Positions 1 to 10,365 of a stretch of 64,000 nt of DNA are shown in pieces. The DNA is taken from the NCBI RefSeq assembly GCF_000143415.4, contig NW_003314267.1, positions 2,748,363-2,812,362 on the forward strand, given 5' to 3'. Each line of letters starts with the position of its first letter. Position 1 is the stretch's first letter. A program made the position numbers and the translations under genes. Source of the DNA: Selaginella moellendorffii. Lineage: Eukaryota; Streptophyta; Lycopodiopsida; Selaginellales; Selaginellaceae. The notes below the pieces were generated by a model. It worked only from the letters and a program-made list of their open reading frames with translations. It was not told the DNA's origin and ran no database searches.

Positions 1-42
1 TTGCTACCCCCTCGGCACAAGGCCATCCTTTTCTCTTGTTTT

Positions 43-835
43 TCAGTCTACTGTCCACCATGGCTTTGTGAGTTCGATGCCATTGTCTACCAGAAACGAA
101 TGGCAGATGTCCAGTGATGCTCGGCACATATTTTTCGTCTCGCCAAAGGTCCCCTGGAAGCGCAACATTCCCCTCAAACTGGGTATGACTTGATCTTCAT
201 TGCCAGATTCTAACGGCTTGTCATCCGGTTCTTTCGTAGGCAAGCCAACAAAAATCTCAGATGTAGTCTGTAGTGTTTGATGCCAGCACTCGTCATTTAG
301 AGGTCCCAGAGTTGCGACCACCAAGGTCACTAGTTGTTCCAGGCGGCCCTCGGACAGTCCCAAAGTCCTCAAGTCGACGACAACCAGGTTATCCCCACCA
401 ATGCTGTCCTGCGACAAAACAACCGGGGGAGTGGCAATGGCGACGACACGAGTGTTACCCGATGGATGAAAATGTAAGGCCACTGGAGCGCTTGGCAGTA
501 CTTGTAGTAAGTGTCGGCCAGGGGCTGCTTGCGAGCTCCAGCCGAGCGCACCAGGTGAGCATTTCTCTTTGCAATCTCGAATGCCTTCGAAAACATTCAG
601 TAGTTTGTTTCGGCCCCAGGAGGAGACCCGATAGAAGACTCACTTTTCTTTCGGAAGCCGTAAGGATGTGGTGGACTGCTCGCCGACCAAGCTTGTTCCT
701 CGTCAACACGATGCGAACTTCATCCGCCAGGCTCCTCGCTGATCTGACTCACAATGCGTTGAGTCACTCCCGTCTGGACTCAAACCTCACGACTCACCTG
801 GTGCTGTCCAAGCATCGAGCGAGGAAGGCCGCCAT
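43..835 (-). CDS. unrecognised conserved-looking protein, 209 aa, 4 exons
   Basis: Four exons join in one frame: 835-798, 743-644, 584-459 and 408-43. The introns are 54, 59 and 50 nt, all GT-AG, and the last has a strong pyrimidine tract before its acceptor. The start MAAFLARCLD is the first Met in frame and the stop follows PWWTVD. The product is soluble-looking, with no signal peptide, membrane segment or low-complexity run. The N-terminal half is basic and helical-looking; the middle has a hydrophobic strand-like stretch (DNLVVVDLRTLGL). I do not recognise the family and assign no function. The clean splicing into a 630-nt frame is the reason for calling it real. Confidence 0.6.
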
Positions 836-1913
836 GGCCACTTACGTATTTTTCTTTTCTAGTCTATCTATATTCTCGTGGACAGTCTTTGAAAACGTTT
901 TTGGTTTATAAGCTCTGTTTATCAAAAAGAAGACTAGCTCCTGTTCAAGGTCGCAGATGTAGCTCGTCTTTAATGCAAGAAATCCAAGCTTAGAGGGCCA
1001 CCACCCTCGAAAATCATCCCTTTAGACATGGCCACTTAATACTCGTGGACAGTCTTTGGCGCATGGAAAACATTCTTGGTTGGCTCTATCGAAAAGGTGT
1101 TCCATGCATGGGCCGTGAAGGATAAGAGACGTGGCTCAAGACTTGGAAACCTCTATTTCTCTGATGTGAAGGTTGAGTTGTAGCTCGTCCTCGATGCAAG
1201 AAATTCAAAGCTTAGAACACCACCACCCGCGAAAATCATCCGCCAACCAACCAGTGCAGTGCAGTAGGCCTGCGTTGAACGATCAGTAGCGATTGAATTA
1301 TGAGGCGACTCGACTTAGTCGCATTGCAAAGCCATCTACACACGGAGCACGCAATATTCCCGCTTTTTCTTGGATGGGCGACCATGCGTTAACTCCCCAG
1401 TCTATCACTGGCGAAGAACATCTGTTGTGTCTCGTCTTTCTTCCGAATATAAATTATATGCGTGTCGCCATGAGCTGTGCCCCGAGTCTTTTATCTCCAT
1501 TGTTTAGTCTAGTGCCTGCCGCTCACATCTCGACAACGCGACGAGCACTAGTAACAAAAAGCTCCTTTTGTTGTCTCTCGCGTTACCACGTATCCAACAG
1601 GAAGAAAGAGATTTGTTCCATCGCCGCCCCTCTTGCTGGTGTTTATGTTCCTGTGAGTGGAAGAAGCATTCTCTCGCTGCAACCGTCCAAAGGATTTGGA
1701 TTGGATTGACTGCACCACGTCCGCCACTTCGTTTCATTGCGCCCGGTCCTCCCCTCGACTAGACCGTCTGTTGCTCCATTTAACTGTACTCACTTGTTCG
1801 TTTTCCTCGAAGAATCCCAGCGGTATCGCTGAATATAAAAGAGGTCCCCCCACTTCCAGTTCTCCCAAGACTCAGTGTCAACTCTCTCTCTCGGACTCTG
1901 TCGGCTTAACGAA
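836..1913. repeat. intergenic region with a diverged ~200-bp tandem duplication
   Basis: No convincing gene lies here. Two diverged copies of a ~200-bp unit sit side by side. Copy 1 starts near 832 (ATGGCCACTTA, then CTCGTGGACAGTCTTTG) and continues to GTAGCTCGTC near 956 and CACCACCCTCGAAAATCATC near 1000. Copy 2 starts near 1027 with the same order of blocks and ends near 1240. The first block of copy 1 includes the start codon of the minus-strand gene, so copy 2 may be a relic of its 5' end and promoter. The remainder to 1913 is the DXS promoter and 5' UTR. Confidence 0.6.
1834..1839 (+). promoter_or_regulatory. TATA box of the DXS gene
   Basis: TATAAA lies 75 bases before the DXS start codon in a C/T-rich leader. 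That spacing would place a transcription start near 1865 and give a short 5' UTR. Position and motif are seen; activity is inferred. Confidence 0.5.
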
Positions 1914-4647
1914 ATGGCTTGCGCTTCCATCTGCTCCCAGCAAGTATCGGCCAAGCTTAGCCGAGACTCGCTCAATTCTCCTGCTTGCAGCAGCTCCGCG
2001 GCTTTGGCATTCAAGTCCAATGTTTCCGGAAGCATCCGAGAGTTTGGCTCTGCAGCCAAGCTTGCTAAAACTGCTCCACATTCTCAGGTACTCGTCCCTT
2101 TTGCTCATCTGCATCTGCATCTGACTGACGTGATCTTGCTCCCCTTTGAAGCAGAGTACCGTCGTGGTTCGAGCTTCAGCGCTGTCCGAGGCACCTGAAT
2201 ACTTCTCCGAGAAGCCTCCGACGCCACTGCTGGACACCATCAACTATCCACTTCACATGAAAAACTTGGGAGTTTCTGTAAGTCGCGATCTGTTTTTCCT
2301 GCAGCCAGCTAATGAGATGTCTCTTCCGGCAAGCAGGATCTGGAGCAGCTGGCTGAGGAGCTCCGGAACGAGACCATCTTCTCTGTTTCCAAGACTGGCG
2401 GTCACTTGGGATCCAGCCTGGGAGTAGTGGAGCTCACTGTCGCGCTCCACCATGTGTTCAACACGCCGGAAGATAAAATTCTGTGGGATGTCGGCCACCA
2501 GGTGCGAATCCGAAAAGTCCCTTCACTATGCAGCAATATCTGACTGACACGCTCGAGTGCGGTGCGGTTGCAGACGTATCCTCACAAAATTCTCACGGGA
2601 CGGAGGTCCAGAATGCACACGTTGCGGCAGACCGACGGCATTTGTGGCTTCACCAAGCGTTCTGAAAGCGAATATGATCCATTTGGTGCCGGACACAGCT
2701 CGACAACGATCTCCGCTGGCCTGGGTAGAGTCAAAACTTCAATTTTAGAAAGATGGAACGAAAACTAATTGGAGACCTTTACGCGTTGCAGGAATGGCTG
2801 TTGCAAGAGACCTCCAAGGCAAGAAGAACAACGTGATTGCAGTCATTGGAGACGGCGCCATGACGGCCGGACAAGCATACGAAGCGATGAACAATGCGGG
2901 ATACCTGGACACAAACATGATTGTCATTCTTAACGACAACAAGCAAGTCTCCCTACCAACAGCAACTCTGGACGGCCCGGCTCCACCAGTTGGAGCTCTC
3001 AGCAGTGCTCTGAGCAGGCTACAGTCGAGCAAAAAGCTTCGAGAGCTGCGCGAAGTGGCAAAGGTACGAAAATCAGAATCTAACTTCTAAGAAAACCGCC
3101 TACGCCTTACCAGGGAGTTACCAAGCAAATCGGAGGACACATGCACCAGCTTGCTGCCAAGGTCGATGAATATGCTCGCGGAATGATCAGTGGTACCGGA
3201 GCTACTTTCTTTGAAGAACTCGGCCTGTACTACATCGGTCCCGTTGACGGGCACAGGATTGACGATCTTATCACCATCCTCAAAGAGGTTAAGGCAGCTG
3301 AGACAATTGGACCGGTCCTGATTCACGTTGTCACTGAGAAGGGGCACGGCTATCCTTACGCAGAGAGAGCTGCAGACAAGTATCATGGTGAGTTTTGAAG
3401 CTAAAGGATTGCATCGATAGAGAACTTACACACAGGAGTTACCCTCCAGGAGTTGTCAAGTTTGATCCTGCAACTGGCAAGCAGCAAAAAGGAAAGCCAG
3501 CAACCAAGGCATACACCACATACTTTGCAGAGTCCCTCGTTGCAGAGGCACAGAAGGACGAGAGCATCGTAGCAATCCACGCAGCAATGGGTGGAGGCAC
3601 GGGCCTCAACATCTTCCAGAAGCAGTTTCCAGAGCGATGCTTTGATGTTGGCATTGCAGAGCAGCATGCAGTAACTTTTGCCGCTGGACTTGCGAGCGAA
3701 GGAATCAAGCCTTTCTGCGCAATTTACTCTTCATTCCTCCAAAGAGGATACGACCAGGTGCGTGCTTACAGACGAGTTTATGGACCAGCCATCTAACAAC
3801 TTGGTTTGCAGGTGGTTCACGACGTCGACCTTCAAAAACTCCCAGTCAGATTTGCAATGGACAGGGCAGGACTCGTTGGAGCAGACGGACCGACACATTG
3901 CGGTGCATTTGATGTCACTTACATGGCTTGCCTTCCAAACATGGTGGTCATGGCACCCGCTGACGAAGCCGAACTCATGCATATGATTGCTACAGCAGCG
4001 GCCATCGACGACAGACCATCGTGCTTCAGATATCCTCGCGGGAACGGTATTGGAGCGTTACTTCCGGCTGGAAACAAAGGAACACCGGTTGAGGTAAGCC
4101 GCATATCCAAGTCGAGAGCATCCAACTGACCCCTGAGGTTTACGCCAGATTGGAAAAGGAAGGATACTGGTTGAAGGATCCCGCGTTGCTCTCCTGGGCT
4201 ACGGAACCATGGTACAAAACTGCCTGGGGGCCCGTAACCTGCTTCAAGAACACGGCTTATCTGTCACAGTTGCAGACGCCCGATTCTGCAAGCCTCTGGA
4301 CCAGCAGCTAGTAAGGCAGCTCGCAAAGGAGCACGAAGTTCTCATCACCGTGGAAGAAGGATCGATTGGTGGTTTTGGATCTCATGTTGTTCACTTCTTA
4401 GCGCTCGACGGTCTTTTGGATGGAAAGCTCAAAGTAAGTAACGCTGGCTTCGAAAATTATGGAAAGCTTACGAAGTGACTCTGTGACTTTGCAGTGGAGG
4501 CCTATTGTACTTCCAGACCGTTACATTGACCACGGATCACCTCAGGACCAAATGGCAGAGGCTGGACTCACATCCTCGCACATTGCTGCCACAGCCTTGA
4601 GCATGCTCGGCAAAACAAGAGAAGCTCTGCACCTCAAGTCCAGGTAG
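1914..4647 (+). CDS. DXS: 1-deoxy-D-xylulose-5-phosphate synthase, plastid
   Basis: Condenses pyruvate and glyceraldehyde 3-phosphate with thiamine diphosphate, the first committed step of the plastid MEP isoprenoid pathway. Ten exons: 1914-2087, 2155-2277, 2337-2501, 2574-2724, 2792-3063, 3114-3387, 3450-3757, 3812-4093, 4149-4433, 4495-4647. They add up to 728 codons, close to the usual plant length. The first ~60 residues are Ser/Ala-rich, as in a chloroplast transit peptide. Visible motifs are [11 protein letters not shown], the ThDP motif [35 protein letters not shown], the transketolase centre with [17 protein letters not shown], and a C-terminal YIDHGSP block. At exon 7 two acceptors lie 14 nt apart; only the downstream one keeps HGVVKFDP in frame. 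No broken residue was seen. Confidence 0.97.
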
Positions 4648-4949
4648 CCAAATAGTAAAAGATTCTAAATTGAAATTCGTAGACAAAACGTTCACCCTGT
4701 AAATGTTCGATTGCGGCATGTGAAGAAGAATCAACTTCATAATAAAACTCCGCCAGGAGAATACTTACCAAGTCACCGCCATCTTTGAAATTTAACTTGC
4801 TCTCTTCAGTGGATTATGTAAGCAGGCTTGCCCACAGCATTTTTCTTTGCCTGTTTGAATAACCTGGTCAAATACTTCACGCGGAAAAAATGGCAAAAGG
4901 AGGACAAAACTTTGTCAATTAAAAACAAAGAGAAGAAGAACCTTTGGCA

Positions 4950-5857
4950 TCAAATAATCTTCTTCTCGGATTTAATTGTTTTGTAAGAGTCTACCAGCTC
5001 TCTAAATTTTCCTCTCATCTCCTCGACTGTACAAAAGTGAACTCGTCACATTTAATCTACCAAGAAGTTCTTTCTTACCTTTGTCGGGGTTCTTGTCTGG
5101 ATGGAATTGCAAAGCTCGCTCTCGAAAGGCCATCTTGAGACAAACCAACCAAGGTTAGCTTTTAGCGCGTAAAGCACTTGTCTCACCTTGATTTCCTCTT
5201 CGGAAAATGCTTCGTCTCTGAATCTGGATATATAGAAACGAGTCGTCAATGCGAAAGAACCTCAAGCTAGACATGAACTTACGGGTCAAGGCCGAGCACT
5301 GCGTAGTGGTGCCGCAGCCTGGATCGTTCTTTAAGCTTGGAAGCAGCTTGCTCTTTAGTTTTGGCCTCATCAACTTTCTCCTCATTCCGTTGGGGATGCT
5401 CTTCCCACTTCTGATATCTAGCCGTGCGGACATTCCTGTAGCTAGACTTCAAACTGTCGTAGGCACCCTGCATTCGAGCAACACGCTCCTGAAGGAAAAG
5501 GTGTAAGAAAGCCCTCACAGAACGAAGGAAAGGCGAGCTTCTTACTCTCCGTTCTAGCTCATCCAAATGACTCTGCCGGAGATCCGACTCATCCGGTGCG
5601 TACCATTTGGCTTCCTTGTAAAAAACCCAGAGACTAGCTGAATAAGAAAGGAAAAACAAAAGCTCCCCGAGCAATACCTGGTTAAACGAAGAGGGCCGTC
5701 TGAGTCTCCGGAACTTGGTCGCCTGTCAAGAGAACACCAAACGTCGATCGATCAGCCGAGGAATCACATCGCTTACAGCAACTCCAGCGACAAGCGCCGC
5801 AAGAGCGTAGCTCTTCCATCCGAATCGCGCCTCGCGACTCTTCTGCCTCGTCTCCAT
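4950..5857 (-). CDS. membrane-anchored J-domain (DnaJ-like) protein
   Basis: J proteins stimulate Hsp70 ATPase through an HPD motif. Here the J domain is at the C-terminus of a ~185-residue protein: HYAVLGLDP, FRDEAFSEEEIK, then FRERALQFHPDKNPDK and a final helix ending SEKKII. The N-terminus (METRQKSREARFGWKSYALA onward) contains one hydrophobic segment, so it is probably a single-pass anchored protein; the middle is charged and helical. About seven exons with introns near 50 nt. The exon 2-3 join keeps frame only if donor GTTTAA near 5692 and an acceptor CTAG are used. The start at 5857 was chosen over an ATG at 5873 because only its frame gives the hydrophobic segment and splices onward. 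It lies head-to-head with the OXLD gene. Confidence 0.8.
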
Positions 5858-5916
5858 TTGCCTTGCCTGGCATTTTAGGGCTAGGGCAAAACCACTTAGA
5901 TGAAGCAGGAGGTTTT

Positions 5917-6297
5917 ATGCTGCGCGTCACTCCAATGCTCTTCCTGACACATCTTTCATTCTTGCGGCGGATCGGCTTCTCCCCTTGCCGCGGCGGCGAC
6001 AACGAGGGCAGGGATTCCGGCGATCGAGCTAGATCATCCAGGAAATCGAGGAACGGTATGGACAATCATCCAAACAAGGCTGATGGAGATGGGGCTGGAT
6101 CGAAAGAGGAGCAGCCGCCGCCGGCCAAGAAAGAGGAGGAGGAGGAGGAGGATGAGGAGGATCTTGGGCCGCCTCCAGAGAAGCCGCTTCCAGGCGATTG
6201 CTGCGGGAGTGGCTGCGAGAGGTGCGTATGGGACATTTACTTCGACGAGCTCGAGGACTACAAGCTGCGCAAGGCAATGAAGAGCTCCAAAGACTGA
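5917..6297 (+). CDS. oxidoreductase-like domain (OXLD) protein
   Basis: The C-terminal ~40 residues carry the short Cys-rich oxidoreductase-like N-terminal domain: PEKPLPGDCCGSGCERCVWD followed by IYFDELEDYKLRKA. This domain occurs in small, often mitochondrial, eukaryotic proteins; no reaction is established here. The leader from the Met at 5917 (MLRVTPMLFLTHLSFLRRIGF) is basic and hydrophobic and would suit an organelle presequence. An acidic Glu-rich tract precedes the domain. An upstream in-frame ATG at 5863 exists, but it lies in the head-to-head gene's 5' region, and an internal Met at 6058 is a third choice. Single exon. Confidence 0.72.
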   Translation: MLRVTPMLFLTHLSFLRRIGFSPCRGGDNEGRDSGDRARSSRKSRNGMDNHPNKADGDGAGSKEEQPPPAKKEEEEEEDEEDLGPPPEKPLPGDCCGSGCERCVWDIYFDELEDYKLRKAMKSSKD

Positions 6298-6337
6298 TTA
6301 ATTATTATAAAATAAAAAGAGGCGGATATTCTTCGAA

Positions 6338-7084
6338 TCATTCAGTGGCGAGCCCTAGAACCGAGACGCGCGAAGAACACCCCTCCGACGAGACGGCTGG
6401 GCAATCCACGAATCCGGTGCCGGATCTACTACTGCGTCGACCGGGACGCCACAGCTGCGGCTGCGGGACATGATCCACCCGCTGGCGGATCTGGGCGCGG
6501 CCGGGATCGTGCCCAACGGGAGCAGCTACGACGCCGACTCGAAGCTCCGCGCGCTGCACACGCGCACGATTCTCGAGTGCAGCAGCAGCGGGAGCAGGGA
6601 TTACCCGCAGCGTCGTGGCGAAGTAGTCGTGATCGTCCGCGAAGGCGCAGCTTCCGTGGGCTTGCTGGTATTAGATCAGCGCTTGCATGATACTTCCAGA
6701 TCGATTGGCAACACAGATTGCCGACTTGATGCCCGAGCTTCGCTCGCGGTGGCCCTCTCTCACATGCCCGCAGAGCAACGGCGACGATTTCTGGGAGCAC
6801 GAGTGGGAGGCGTTGTATGGCGTGGAGTCGCAGTACTCCGGAAGAGACGTGGCGTTGGACAGACCGTGGAGCGTAAAATTGGCAGCGAATCCCGGCGGGT
6901 AGCAGCACTGGTTGATGCTACAAAAGGCGTTTGGCCACTGCGTCCAAAAAAGAAAAGCTTACGAGGATCTTTGCAGAATACTTTTGACTTGGCCTGCCTC
7001 GAGAACAAGGAGAAACATGTCGAAGCCCTGAATCCCTCGCGCCAGAAACACCATCGCGATCGCCGCTATTGCAGTGCGGCCCAT
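6338..7084 (-). pseudogene. RNase T2 family copy with exon blocks inverted in place
   Basis: The minus strand reads a signal peptide (start 7084), a GC-AG intron, then WPNAFCSINQCCYPPG and the CAS I region FTLHGL to CDSTPYNAS near 6815. The next block, containing CAS II FWEHEWE, lies on the plus strand (about 6717-6809). HGSCAFADDHDYFATTL is back on the minus strand (about 6603-6667). The AAGIVPNGSSYDADS block is on the plus strand (about 6470-6590). The YYCVDRDA block is on the plus strand (about 6421-6453). FVDCPAVSSEGCSS to the stop at 6338 is on the minus strand. Taken along the minus strand the blocks stay in protein order but several are flipped, so no transcript can encode an RNase. 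CAS I also lacks the usual Trp-Pro after HGL. The intact paralogue next door was the guide. Confidence 0.8.
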
Positions 7085-7313
7085 GGCGATGACGATGGAT
7101 CGAGCTAGCGGTGCGTGTGCGTGTGCATGCACGCATTGACCGCTTCAAGCATTATAGTTTATTCATGGCCAGGTTGGAAATATTAGTTTTCTCAGGCAGC
7201 GAAAGAAATGCTCCCCGAATTGATTTGCTACGTTCATTCATCCCCTTTGCGTGAGCGGGACAAGAAACGGTCCCCTCTCGCTTCTTTTTATTTCCACTTT
7301 CATCGGGTGCTGG

Positions 7314-8137
7314 TCACAAGGTGGCGATCTCATGATCGTGATCACGTTTGATACCTCGGCCAAACGATGGGAATTCCACCTGCGTGGTGCACTTGCTGTT
7401 GGGAAAGACGGGGCAGTCGATGATGGTAGACGCGTCGGAGGCGACGCAAAAGTAGAGCTGGTAGAGCTGCGCTGTCCGCGACGAATCCCGGTTGCATTCG
7501 ATCCCGATAGTGTGGCCCAGCCCGTCTTCCAGCGCAAGCTGGATGCTCTGGAGGCTGTAGAGGCGATTGTTTGGGCGGATTCCAGCGCTGGCCAGGTAGC
7601 CGAGGGGATCCACTTGCTCCCGCAGCGCTAGCGATCTCTCAAAGTATTGGTGCTCGTCCCTGAAGGCGCAGGTGCCGTGCTTCTCCCACTCGTGCTCCCA
7701 AAACTCGACGGAGTTGCTGCTGGGACAGTCAAGTGATCCCCATTCCCGGTTCATAGCTCTACGAAGATCCGAGATCTGATGGACGAAGAGATCTTAGCTT
7801 ATAGTTACTGCAATCGAGTACTACTGACCTGGGACAGCTCAAAGGGATTGGAGGGGTCGCAGAATTGGGGCCAAGTTCCATCATCCTTGTTAGGCCACAG
7901 GCCGTGTATCGAAAAATCTTCGGCCGGCTTGCCTGTTGTTGGATAGCAGCATGCAGCTTGACCCCGATCACAGTATGCTCCTGGCCACTGCGCAGCAACG
8001 AATTACTGTCACAGATACTCTGTTTTTAGCATTGGACTTGCCTGGAGAACGAAGTAGAAGAAATCGAATCTCTGCGCTCCTGCGATGATGAACAAGTTGC
8101 TGCAAACTAGCGCGACGACGATCGCACAGAACCCCAT
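7314..8137 (-). CDS. RNase T2 (S-like ribonuclease), secreted
   Basis: An RNase T2 endoribonuclease, which cleaves single-stranded RNA via a 2',3'-cyclic phosphate. Three exons: about 8137-8042, 7987-7830 and 7775-7314, giving ~238 residues. The start MGFCAIVVALVCSNLFIIAG is a clear signal peptide; an upstream in-frame Met would bury it. CAS I FSIHGLWPN (catalytic His) and CAS II EFWEHEWEKHGTC (catalytic His, Glu, His) are both intact, and paired Cys (CC, FCD, ECN, FCV, DCP, KC) fit the fold. Intron 1 begins with GC (GCAAGT), not GT; intron 2 is GT-AG. It shares strand and gene structure with the broken copy at 6338-7084, so the pair is probably a tandem duplication. Expected location is secretory or vacuolar. 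Confidence 0.92.
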
Positions 8138-8534
8138 TGCTTTGCGAATCTCTCTGCCCGCCCGCAAGAAATCCCTTGAAACGGAGAGTCTGGCAACTAC
8201 ACGTTTATGATGGCGAACCACCTTGAATATGCTTCTGGGAGATTCGAACAAGCTTAAAGGTCTTCGGGGTTTTGTTTCGTACAAGCTTAATGGTTTTAAA
8301 GGGCCTTTTGCTTACGTGGCAAAGCCCCATTTGCGGCACGGGATACGCTTTACACGTGGCAGCAAGGCACTGGAGCACTCTCTATCCAGTTCGCCTGGCT
8401 CCGATTGCGCCACCTGTAACGCCATCCCATTTTATCGACTCCATAGCAGTAGCTAGTAAGCTAGGGAAGAACAAGAAGAAGTAAGCCAGGGAGGAAGAAG
8501 AAGTAACTGGTTTTGCTTGCTTGCTATCAATCAG
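8138..8534. other. divergent promoter region between RNase T2 and plastocyanin
   Basis: About 400 bases without a coding signal between two divergently transcribed genes. CACGTGGC-type G-box-like cores occur (TTACGTGGCAAAG near 8315, TACACGTGGCAGC near 8352), upstream of plastocyanin, which would suit a light-regulated promoter. An A/G-rich leader precedes the plastocyanin start. Function is inferred only. Confidence 0.4.
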
Positions 8535-9056
8535 ATGGCGTCGTCGGTTGCAGCATCAAAGCTCGCAGTTCCCACATTCGTGGGGCTCAAGGCCGGGGAA
8601 GTGGTGAAGCCGAGCATCGCACGCAATGCAAGGCCAGTGCAGCACCAAGCTCCGCTCGTCTGCGTCTCGTCCATGGAGGGCGTGGCCAAGAGAGCCGGCA
8701 AAGTGATGGTGGGAGTGTCAGCGGGGCTTCTCCTGGGGGCATCCTCGGCTCTGGCAGCGTCCGTCACCGTCAAGATGGGAGGCGACGATGGCTCCCTCGC
8801 CTTCATCCCCAAGAACATCAGCATTGGCGCCGGCGACACCGTCATCTTCGAAAACAACGCTGGCTTCCCGCACAACATTATCTTCGACGAGGACGCGGTT
8901 CCCTCGGGTGTCAATGCCGACGCCTTGTCCCACCCCGACCTGTTGAATGCACCGGGTGAGAGCTACAAAGTGACTTTGCAGACCAAAGGCACCTACGGCT
9001 TCTACTGCGAACCCCATCAGGGCGTTGGCATGAGCGGAGATATCAGCGTCAACTAG
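8535..9056 (+). CDS. PETE: plastocyanin, chloroplast precursor
   Basis: Blue copper protein of the thylakoid lumen that carries electrons from cytochrome f to photosystem I. Intronless, 173 codons. It has a bipartite targeting region: a Ser/Ala transit part, then [20 protein letters not shown] with lumenal cleavage after ALA. The mature ~100-residue domain starts ASVTVKMG. Copper ligands are visible: His in [12 protein letters not shown], and Cys, His and Met in [13 protein letters not shown], followed by SGDISVN. An ATG at 8517 in the same frame gives a slightly longer N-terminus; the one at 8535 ([10 protein letters not shown]) is more typical. Highly GC-biased third positions suit strong expression. 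Confidence 0.97.
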   Translation: MASSVAASKLAVPTFVGLKAGEVVKPSIARNARPVQHQAPLVCVSSMEGVAKRAGKVMVGVSAGLLLGASSALAASVTVKMGGDDGSLAFIPKNISIGAGDTVIFENNAGFPHNIIFDEDAVPSGVNADALSHPDLLNAPGESYKVTLQTKGTYGFYCEPHQGVGMSGDISVN

Positions 9057-9325
9057 AAGTCCCCGCACTGTTTCTCATCCGAGCTCACAGATATGTCCAC
9101 CTTTTGTATCCTTGAAAGATATTGCGCCTGCGTGCATATTTATAGCTTAGCTATGAATCGATCAATGAAAGCTGAGAACCAAGCGATTGCTAGGCATACC
9201 TTTGTGCCACCTGAAATTGTAACTCAATCATGAAGCTTTTCCCTTTTTTTTTTCTTCTTCTCTTCCTCATGCATTCATTTGTTCCTTCCTCAGTACGTAG
9301 GGCCTTCTGTTGAACACAAAACCAT

Positions 9326-10365
9326 TCAGGAGTTGAGAAGCAACGAGTTGTACGCCTTACCATCATCGCCACCACCATCATCAAAGTCGTACTCTTCGTC
9401 GTCATCGAACTCCTCGTTCTGGAGATGAACAGTCAGGAAACAAAATGAAAAATTCGGTGGGAGCAACACGCACCTTCCCATAGTCGTCCTCGAATTCATC
9501 CTCGTCATCAAAAGCTATGTCTTGGTCCTCCTCGTTTTCTTCTGCACCTTCCCCTTCCTTGTTCTCGCCAGCTTCCTTATCGCCTTTCTGGAATATATAA
9601 CGTTTCTCTGTTCATCCGCAGCAGCGAGATCAACAAACTCCAAACCTGTCCAACTTTCTGCTCCAGGGACGCTAGCTTGTCCAACCGACCAAGATCTGAA
9701 AGAATGGGAGCGTAAACACTGGCCAGGACATGATGACACACTCACCACTCTTGCTGCTCCCCTTCAGATTCCATATACCTTCTTCGTCATTCTCCCTCCT
9801 TTTCTTTCTCTCTACCGAAAAACACCAGTGAGCAAGGAATGAAAACGAAAAAGGCTTACGGTTTCCTAGCAACTCTGCAGGGAAGAACATGGAGCTGAGC
9901 TGAAGGTAGAGCGACAAGGACTTTCGCTTGGTCTGAGGGCCAGGCTTGGATCTACTCAAGCAACGCTCGACATCCGAAGGCACGCTAGCTGGAGAAACAA
10001 AGAACTTAGTGTGGTGTAGCAAGCCAAGGATCTCGCTTACAAGTGTCTTTGTCGACAGCCTCGATGTAATAGGCCGACTCGTTCCAAAATGTGTGGAGAG
10101 TTCTCCTCCGCTCCACAAGGAACGCATTGTTTCCCTGTGTGATATCCGGCCTCTCGGGTAGTGTCTCTACCGCCTAAAACTAATTTATCAACGTCTTAAA
10201 CCGCAAGGAAGGCGGACGAACCGGAAAGAGAGGAGGCGGCCCTTCGAGCTTCCTCGCGGTGAGAATCCCGCCTGTCTCGTCGCGGATGATCGGCCCGGCA
10301 CGCCCCCCTCCTCCGCGACCCCGCCCACGCCCGCGGCTAAATGCTCCTCGCCCGCGCCCAGACAT
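9326..10365 (-). CDS. RNA polymerase III subunit RPC7 / Rpc31-like
   Basis: Rpc31-type subunits belong to the Pol III-specific initiation trimer. Start MSGRGRGAFSRGRGRGRGGG with an RGG-type N-terminus, then KLEGPPPLFP, a conserved middle with TFWNESAYYIE and SLYLQLSSMFFPAELLG, and a strongly acidic C-terminus (FDDEDEFEDDYGK, FDDDEEYDFDDGGGDD) ending LLLNS. This order (Gly/Arg start, PPPLFP, WxxSxYY, acidic tail) is the family signature. About seven short exons; some internal joins were not resolved to the base. It converges with plastocyanin, with ~270 bases between the stops. Confidence 0.8.

Noticed and set aside
6429-7108. Long overlapping open frames on both strands across the scrambled RNase T2
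   Set aside because: They are GC-rich shadow frames. The family-like peptides occur in shorter pieces in other frames, so the long frames were not called as genes.
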